Shown here: positions 5,685 through 9,672 of the stretch, piece by piece
Layout of the letters: each line of letters opens with the position of its first letter
Position numbering within the stretch: the stretch's first letter is position 1
Source: DASPWV01 sp046727855
GTDB taxonomy: Bacteria; Acidobacteriota; Vicinamibacteria; Vicinamibacterales; UBA2999
Assembly (NCBI GenBank): GCA_046727855.1
Contig: JBKPDL010000052.1
Coordinates: 1-9,672 of the forward strand
Direction of reading: 5' to 3'
DNA length: 9,672 bases
Position numbers and translations under genes: made by a program
Notes under the pieces: model-generated
Seen by the model: only the letters and a program-made list of their open reading frames with translations
Told to the model about the DNA's origin: nothing
The model's database searches: none

Positions 5685-6947
5685 ATGAAGCGATTTTTCG
5701 CGGTCCTCGTCGCCATCCTGGCGCTATCGGTTCCGTCCGGCGTCGGCACGCAAGGCACCCAGCAATACGACCTCCTGCTCAAGGGAGGGCACGTGATCGA
5801 TCCGCAGAATCGCATCGATCGCAACGTGGACGTCGCGGTTCTGGGCGGCAAGATCGCGGCCGTCGCGGAGAACATCCCCGCGAGTCAGGCGAAGCAGACG
5901 ATCGACGTCGGCGGCTTGTACGTCACACCCGGACTCGTCGACATGCACGTGCACGTCTACACCGGCACCGGCATCGCCAACGAGTACAACGGCGATCGCA
6001 GCGTCTACCCCGACGGGTTCACGTTCCGCAGCGGGGTCACGACCGTCGTCGATCTCGGCACGTCCGGGTGGCGCACGTTCCCGGACTTCAAGCAGCGCGT
6101 GATCGATCGCTTCCGCACGCGCATTTTCGCGATGCTCAACATCGTCGGCAAGGGCATGGCTGGCGCCGACAAGATCGAGCAGGACACCACCGACATGGAG
6201 CCGGAGCCCACCGCGAAGGTGGCGCGTGAGTACAAGAACATCATCGTCGGTATCAAGACCGCGCACTTTACCGGGCCCGAGTGGACGGCGGTGGATCGGG
6301 CGGTAGAGGCGGGCAAGCTGGCCAACATCCCGGTGGCCGTCGATTTCGGGAACTTCAATCCGGCGCGGCCCTTCGAGGAGCTCGTGACCAGGCACCTGCG
6401 GCCCGGCGACATCTACACGCACATGTACACGCAGCGCGTGCCGTTCTTCGACAGCGACGGGAAGCTCCGGCCTTACCTCGCCGAGGCGCGAAAGCGCGGC
6501 GTCAAGTTCGATGTGGGCCACGGCGGCGGCAGCTTTTCGTGGACAAACGCCATCCCCGCGATTCAGCAGGGCTTCGTGCCCGACTCGATCTCGACCGATC
6601 TCCACACGGGCAGCATGAACGCCGGCATGAAGGACATGACCAACGTGATGTCGAAGATCCTCAATCAGGGTGTGGCGCTGGCGGACGTGATCAAGATGTC
6701 AACGATCAATCCGGCGAATCAAATCAAACACCCGGAGCTCGGTCATCTGAGCGTCGGCGCCGGAGCCGATGTCACGGTGCTGCGACTCGAGCGCGGAACG
6801 TACGGATTCCTCGACGCCCAGAACCGCCGCGCGATGGGCGACAAGATGCTGGTGTGTGAGCTGACGCTTCGCGATGGGCGCGTGGTGTGGGATCTGAACG
6901 GCCGGGCGGGGCAGGACTGGAAAACCGCCGGACCTGGTACGCGATAG
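5685..6947 (+). CDS. Exported amidohydrolase/deacetylase-family metallohydrolase (paralogue 2)
   Basis: A 420-residue close relative of the divergent neighbour; long stretches are identical, for example KGGHVID, GLYVTPGLVD, DVGHGGGSF and GSMNAGMKDM. A Sec signal peptide begins MKRFFAVLVAILALSV and ends near residues 20-26. Metal-site elements are His88 and His90 in HVHVY, Lys191 in VGIKTAHF, Asp220 in VAVDFG, His246 in IYTHMY, His279 in GHGGGSF and Asp305 in STDLH. As in its paralogue, Asp replaces the His of Atu3266 in the fifth-strand position. ATG 5685 is supported by AAGGAGG at 5671-5677, seven bases before; GTG 5682 is the close alternative, and the upstream open frame to 5460 overlaps the divergent gene and is noncoding. 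It ends convergently with the PLP enzyme gene across a long inverted repeat. Predicted periplasmic hydrolase of N-acyl compounds; the actual substrate is not known. Confidence 0.88.
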   Translation: MKRFFAVLVAILALSVPSGVGTQGTQQYDLLLKGGHVIDPQNRIDRNVDVAVLGGKIAAVAENIPASQAKQTIDVGGLYVTPGLVDMHVHVYTGTGIANEYNGDRSVYPDGFTFRSGVTTVVDLGTSGWRTFPDFKQRVIDRFRTRIFAMLNIVGKGMAGADKIEQDTTDMEPEPTAKVAREYKNIIVGIKTAHFTGPEWTAVDRAVEAGKLANIPVAVDFGNFNPARPFEELVTRHLRPGDIYTHMYTQRVPFFDSDGKLRPYLAEARKRGVKFDVGHGGGSFSWTNAIPAIQQGFVPDSISTDLHTGSMNAGMKDMTNVMSKILNQGVALADVIKMSTINPANQIKHPELGHLSVGAGADVTVLRLERGTYGFLDAQNRRAMGDKMLVCELTLRDGRVVWDLNGRAGQDWKTAGPGTR

Positions 6948-6952
6948 CGTTC

Positions 6953-7044
6953 GGTTTCCAATTTCCAGTTTCCGCGTTCAAACTTGAGTTGTCAGTTTCG
7001 GCAACTGAAGCTGGCCTTGAACTGGGAACTGGAAACTGGAAAAC
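6953..7044. repeat. Imperfect long inverted repeat between convergent genes (hairpin/bidirectional terminator candidate)
   Basis: The 109-base gap between two convergent genes is almost filled by this element. The left arm (6953-6981, containing TTTCCAATTTCCAGTTTCC) is the approximate reverse complement of the right arm (7017-7044, containing GGAACTGGAAACTGGAAA), with roughly one mismatch or bulge per six bases. In the centre TCAGTT (6992-6997) pairs with AACTGA (7003-7008) around TCGGC. The arms are built from tandem copies of a TTTCCAG-type unit. The dip in GC against the neighbouring genes and the position between two stop codons suit a bidirectional terminator, or a REP- or MITE-like repeat. 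Confidence 0.6.
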
Positions 7045-7056
7045 TTCTTTCCTCCC

Positions 7057-8772
7057 CTACGTTGCCAGCGGCGGGCCGCTCGGGATTCGGATCGTCGTCC
7101 GCGAGTCCGGGTAGGCGTGCCGCCAGGCCGTGAACTTCGCGTTGAGATATTCACCCATGTAGACCGGGCCCGAGATCGTATTGCCGGAAATGGTGCCTGC
7201 GAACGTGAACGTCACGTTGTCGCCAGGCCGGCGTTCAGAGCTCCGGAGCCTGACGTCGTTGCCTTCGATCTGACCGATCACATCTCTCGTCATGAAGTCG
7301 CCGCGGTGGGCGCCTTTGATCCAGTTGCCATCCTGCTCGATGAACAAGGCGTGTTGGCTCTTGCTGCTGAAGAATTCAATCTCGACGTCCCAGTGGCCGG
7401 TGAGGTTGGCGCCCGCGGCGGCCATCGTGGTCTGGAGCCTCGCAGGGCGTTTCCGCGAGAGCACGCTGTAAATGCGATCCGCCACGATCTTGTCGTCGCC
7501 GGGCTGCATCATCCACGCCGTGACCGAAACGGACGTCGTTCCCGGATCGGCCTCGCCGCCGCGGCCGCCTCCACCACCACCGCCGCCGAGCGCAATCCGC
7601 GGCTTCGTCGTCGCCAGCTCGTCGGCTACTTCTTCTCCGGTGATATTCAGCCTGGCGGGGTCCCAGCTGATCATCAGCGCCGGGCTCTTGTTTCCAAGGC
7701 CGGTCGGCTCGCGCACCGACGTCTTCACGCTCTCGAGTGATGACACGCGCTGCGAAATGTTGTCCAGCCACGAGAGCCATGTCTGCCACTCGGCTTTGTG
7801 ATCGCGCTTCACCCACGCTTCGACCGCAGCCACCATGCCGAGCGTTTCTTCGCGGCCGACCTTGTTATCACGCCCCGGACCATGGTGTGGCGCGCTTGCC
7901 TGCCACGCCGACATGAGGATGTCTTTGCGGCCGAGGAGCAGCCCGGCGCACTGCGGACCGCAAATCGCCTTGCCGCCGCTGTACGCCACAACCGTCGCGC
8001 CGTGCTCCAGGTGGACGCACGGAATCGTGAGAATCTCGGCGGCGGCATCGCACAGGATCGGGATGTTCCTCGGCTGAGCGATCTTCGCGACCGCCTCGAG
8101 CGACAGCGGGTTCGACGGCTGACCGCCGGAGGTGACGTAAATCATCGCGGTGCGCGAATTGATCGCGCGCGCGAGCTCCTCCAGGGTGTCGACCGTGATC
8201 ACCGTCACACCGATGTTGCGAACCGCATGGTCGTACACATTCCGCGACGATCGAGGGATGATGACCTCGGTCTTCTCGAAGCCGGTGAGATCGGGGATGC
8301 GAACGAGCTTCTCGGGATTGCCGCCCGTCACGCAGGCCGCGGTCACGTGCTTCAGACCCGCGGCGCATCCCGCAGACACCATGCCCCACTCGGCGCCCGT
8401 GAGCTCCGCGAGCCGCTGACCGACACCGTCGGCGAGCTCGTCCATCTGCACGTAATACTTCGACGCCGCGTCCATCGCGGCGCGAACTTCCGGCCGCTCA
8501 ACCGAGCCGCCGATGATCGTGAACGTGCCGCGGCAGTTGATGATCGGTTCGACGCCGATCGACTGGTAGATCTGCGGGCCCGGCGTGAGCGGGGCTGTCG
8601 CCGCCTCCAGCACCGTCTTTGGTCCCGCCGCCGCTGCTCTGGCACTGCCAAGAAGGACCGGCAATGCGAGGACGTTTCCGATCTGGAACAGCTCACGGCG
8701 CGTAACACCGGCTCGCGCTGTTTCCACGAGATCATCGTTCTCGGTGAAATCGTCGTGCGGTTGGTCAGACAT
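7057..8772 (-). CDS. Tat-exported SelA/DgaE-like PLP-dependent enzyme with C-terminal beta-rich domain
   Basis: A 571-residue protein in three parts. Residues 1-50 form a Tat signal: TRRELFQ (twin Arg25-Arg26), a hydrophobic stretch and ARAAAA. Residues from about 66 to 445 match the SelA-like fold-type I PLP family that includes D-glucosaminate-6-phosphate ammonia lyase (DgaE) and is usually 370-390 residues long; visible are GAEWGMVSAGCAAGL, VTSGGQPSNP, DAAAE with cofactor-contacting Asp242, and SGGKAICGPQ with predicted Schiff-base Lys268. Residues 396-403 are eight consecutive glycines. From about 450 a beta-rich domain begins LTGHWDVEIEF (Trp461), of the kind seen attached to exported hydrolases. 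The start ATG has AAGGAGA four bases upstream. Tat export fits a protein that must bind PLP before leaving the cytoplasm. True selenocysteine synthase activity is unlikely. The likely reaction is beta-elimination of ammonia from an amino acid or amino sugar acid (inference). Confidence 0.85.
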   Translation of the reverse strand: MSDQPHDDFTENDDLVETARAGVTRRELFQIGNVLALPVLLGSARAAAAGPKTVLEAATAPLTPGPQIYQSIGVEPIINCRGTFTIIGGSVERPEVRAAMDAASKYYVQMDELADGVGQRLAELTGAEWGMVSAGCAAGLKHVTAACVTGGNPEKLVRIPDLTGFEKTEVIIPRSSRNVYDHAVRNIGVTVITVDTLEELARAINSRTAMIYVTSGGQPSNPLSLEAVAKIAQPRNIPILCDAAAEILTIPCVHLEHGATVVAYSGGKAICGPQCAGLLLGRKDILMSAWQASAPHHGPGRDNKVGREETLGMVAAVEAWVKRDHKAEWQTWLSWLDNISQRVSSLESVKTSVREPTGLGNKSPALMISWDPARLNITGEEVADELATTKPRIALGGGGGGGGRGGEADPGTTSVSVTAWMMQPGDDKIVADRIYSVLSRKRPARLQTTMAAAGANLTGHWDVEIEFFSSKSQHALFIEQDGNWIKGAHRGDFMTRDVIGQIEGNDVRLRSSERRPGDNVTFTFAGTISGNTISGPVYMGEYLNAKFTAWRHAYPDSRTTIRIPSGPPLAT

Positions 8773-8776
8773 GTTG

Positions 8777-8783
8777 TCTCCTT
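8777..8783 (-). promoter_or_regulatory. Ribosome binding site of the PLP enzyme gene
   Basis: The minus-strand transcript reads AAGGAGA, four bases before the ATG at 8772. The good match fixes the start and therefore keeps the twin-arginine signal in the protein. Confidence 0.7.
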
Positions 8784-8833
8784 GCTTTCAGGGCGACATT
8801 CGGTGACAACCCGTTCGAGATCCGGCTGCCGAG

Positions 8834-8862
8834 AGAATAACGGCCAGATTCGCGCGCGGCAA
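8834..8862 (-). promoter_or_regulatory. Predicted promoter for the PLP enzyme gene (shared-layout promoter)
   Basis: On the minus strand TTGCCG (8862-8857), a 17-base spacer and TATTCT (8839-8834), within CTTGCC-N17-TTATTCTCTCG. This is identical at the named bases to the promoter of amidohydrolase paralogue 2. Expected start near 8827, about 54 bases before the ATG. Confidence 0.55.
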
Positions 8863-8925
8863 GGGAAATGGTCCTCAACGGTTTTCGCCGCTCGCCCTCG
8901 ATGGCGTCCACTGGCGAGTATGTTA

Positions 8926-8954
8926 TTGCCGCGCGCTATGTGCCCTTGTATCAT
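8926..8954 (+). promoter_or_regulatory. Predicted promoter for the RraA-like gene
   Basis: TTGCCG (8926-8931), a 17-base spacer and TATCAT (8949-8954, 5/6 match to TATAAT). The -35 region TTGCCGCGCGC is shared over eleven bases with the divergent PLP-gene promoter. Expected start near 8961, with a leader of about 34 bases before ATG 8995. Confidence 0.5.
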
Positions 8955-8994
8955 CCGCTCGATTTCCGCAAGGACTGCACGCCGGGAGGAAGAT

Positions 8995-9672
8995 ATGTCA
9001 ATACGTCAGATTTCTGCGGTGGGGCAGATTGCAAACATCCGCGTCGCGCCGGCGCTGCTCGTTTTTGCTGCGACGTTTCTCTGTGCCGCGCCTGCATCCG
9101 CTCAGCTCTTCCAGTGGACGCCGGAGCAATTGATCAAATACACCCCCAAGAGCCCTTACGAACGCTTCCAGGACGGCCGGCCCAAGGTGCCCGATGACTT
9201 ACTGGTCAGGCTGAAGGGCCTCATCGCGGAAGAGGTGCAGGCGGCGCTGTCCGCCCGCGATTTCCCCAACCAGTTCGTGTCTCGCGACGGCTGGAGAGTG
9301 CTGCAGCCGGATCAAAAGATGGTCGGACGCGTCTTCACGGTGCAGTTCATGCCAGCACGAGGCGACATCGCCGACGTGGACGAAGCCGACGCTAAGGCGA
9401 AAGGCGCGACGGCCGCGCGGAACCAGACGGCGATTGACATGCTGCAGCCGGGCGACGTGATCGTGGCCGATGTTTTCGGAGCGAACTGGAACTTCGTTGG
9501 CAACAAGCTCGCTCACTACATCCAGACCACTACGAAGAACGGCATGATCGTCGACGGCGGCGTCTACTGGATCGATCGCATCGCCGAGACCGGGATGCAG
9601 GCGTACTACAAGAACTCGTTTCCGACGCAAGGCATGCGCGTGATGGTGACCGGCATCAATATCCCCGTGCGA
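8995..9672 (+). CDS. Exported RraA-family protein (partial, runs off right edge)
   Basis: An ATG at 8995 with GGGAGGA four bases upstream opens a frame of 226 codons that is still open at the window end. The protein starts with a Sec signal peptide: a hydrophobic stretch PALLVFAATFLCA, then APASA before QLFQW, with cleavage predicted near residue 36. The mature part resembles the RraA / 4-hydroxy-4-methyl-2-oxoglutarate aldolase family: YERFQDGRPKVPDDLL, VGRVFTVQF, LQPGDVIVADVFG, GNKLAHYI, GMIVDGG (183-189), and near the end GINIPVR. In the family the last-but-one element usually reads DGxxRD, where Arg and Asp serve substrate and metal binding. Here it reads DGGVYWID, with Tyr191 and Trp192 in those positions. 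Classic RraA proteins are cytoplasmic aldolases or RNase E inhibitors; an exported form with an altered motif may do something else. It diverges from the PLP enzyme gene. Confidence 0.8.
   Translation, partial: MSIRQISAVGQIANIRVAPALLVFAATFLCAAPASAQLFQWTPEQLIKYTPKSPYERFQDGRPKVPDDLLVRLKGLIAEEVQAALSARDFPNQFVSRDGWRVLQPDQKMVGRVFTVQFMPARGDIADVDEADAKAKGATAARNQTAIDMLQPGDVIVADVFGANWNFVGNKLAHYIQTTTKNGMIVDGGVYWIDRIAETGMQAYYKNSFPTQGMRVMVTGINIPVR

Noticed and set aside
5525..5875. 117-residue N-terminal extension of amidohydrolase paralogue 1
   Set aside because: It overlaps paralogue 2, lacks family resemblance and would hide a clear signal peptide preceded by GGAGGAAG.
5724..6605. 293-codon minus-strand open frame opposite amidohydrolase paralogue 2
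   Set aside because: Mirror frame of a well-supported gene, with no family resemblance or ribosome binding site.
6953..7044. CRISPR array
   Set aside because: The repeated units are about seven to twelve bases, degenerate and mirrored, without regular spacers.
7117..7740. 207-codon plus-strand open frame opposite the PLP enzyme C-terminus
   Set aside because: Antisense to a domain-supported gene; no recognisable motif.
7057..8772. True selenocysteine synthase (SelA)
   Set aside because: The Tat signal, the DAAAE/SGGKAICGPQ pattern of DgaE-like proteins and the absence of other selenocysteine genes argue against a role in tRNA(Sec) modification.

Overview
The window is GC-rich bacterial chromosome, densely coded on both strands. 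Several exported, signal-peptide-bearing catabolic enzymes resemble proteins I associate with Acidobacteriota, especially Vicinamibacteria-like lineages. That taxonomic guess rests on recalled protein resemblance and could not be checked. I see no insertion sequence, phage gene or CRISPR array.

Layout, left to right. (1) Positions 1-1162 on the minus strand hold a MoxR-type AAA+ ATPase with a TTG start, followed through a 4-base ATGA overlap by the start of a DUF58 protein that runs off the left edge. (2) Diverging from this pair, acylphosphatase (1259-1531) and adenine phosphoribosyltransferase (apt, 1541-2056) form a short housekeeping unit. A tRNA-Arg(CCT) gene with encoded CCA follows at 2119-2194. 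(3) KDPG aldolase (eda, 2427-3095) and 2-keto-3-deoxygluconate kinase (kdgK, 3117-4145) form a two-gene operon that feeds 2-keto-3-deoxy sugar acids into central metabolism. (4) Positions 4271-6947 hold two divergently transcribed paralogous exported amidohydrolases of the COG3964/Atu3266-like deacetylase group. (5) Convergent to the second is a Tat-exported SelA/DgaE-like PLP enzyme fused to a C-terminal beta-rich domain (7057-8772, minus). (6) Diverging from that gene is an exported RraA-family protein that runs off the right edge (8995-9672).

How the genes may work together (inference): the amidohydrolases, the PLP enzyme and the RraA-like protein all carry export signals. They could form an extracytoplasmic route that deacylates an N-acyl amino (sugar) acid and then eliminates ammonia to give a 2-keto-3-deoxy acid. 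KdgK and Eda in the cytoplasm are the enzymes expected to finish such a route. Related enzymes are normally cytoplasmic, so the exported version is the most interesting point of the window. The second amidohydrolase and the PLP gene also share a nearly identical promoter layout, CTTGCC-N17-TTATTCTCTCG, which suggests co-expression.

Other points of interest are a beta-5 metal-ligand position that reads Asp instead of His in both amidohydrolases, an octaglycine tract in the PLP enzyme, a roughly 92-bp imperfect inverted repeat filling a convergent gene junction, a probable leaderless acylphosphatase transcript, and an altered Arg-Asp motif in the RraA-like protein.
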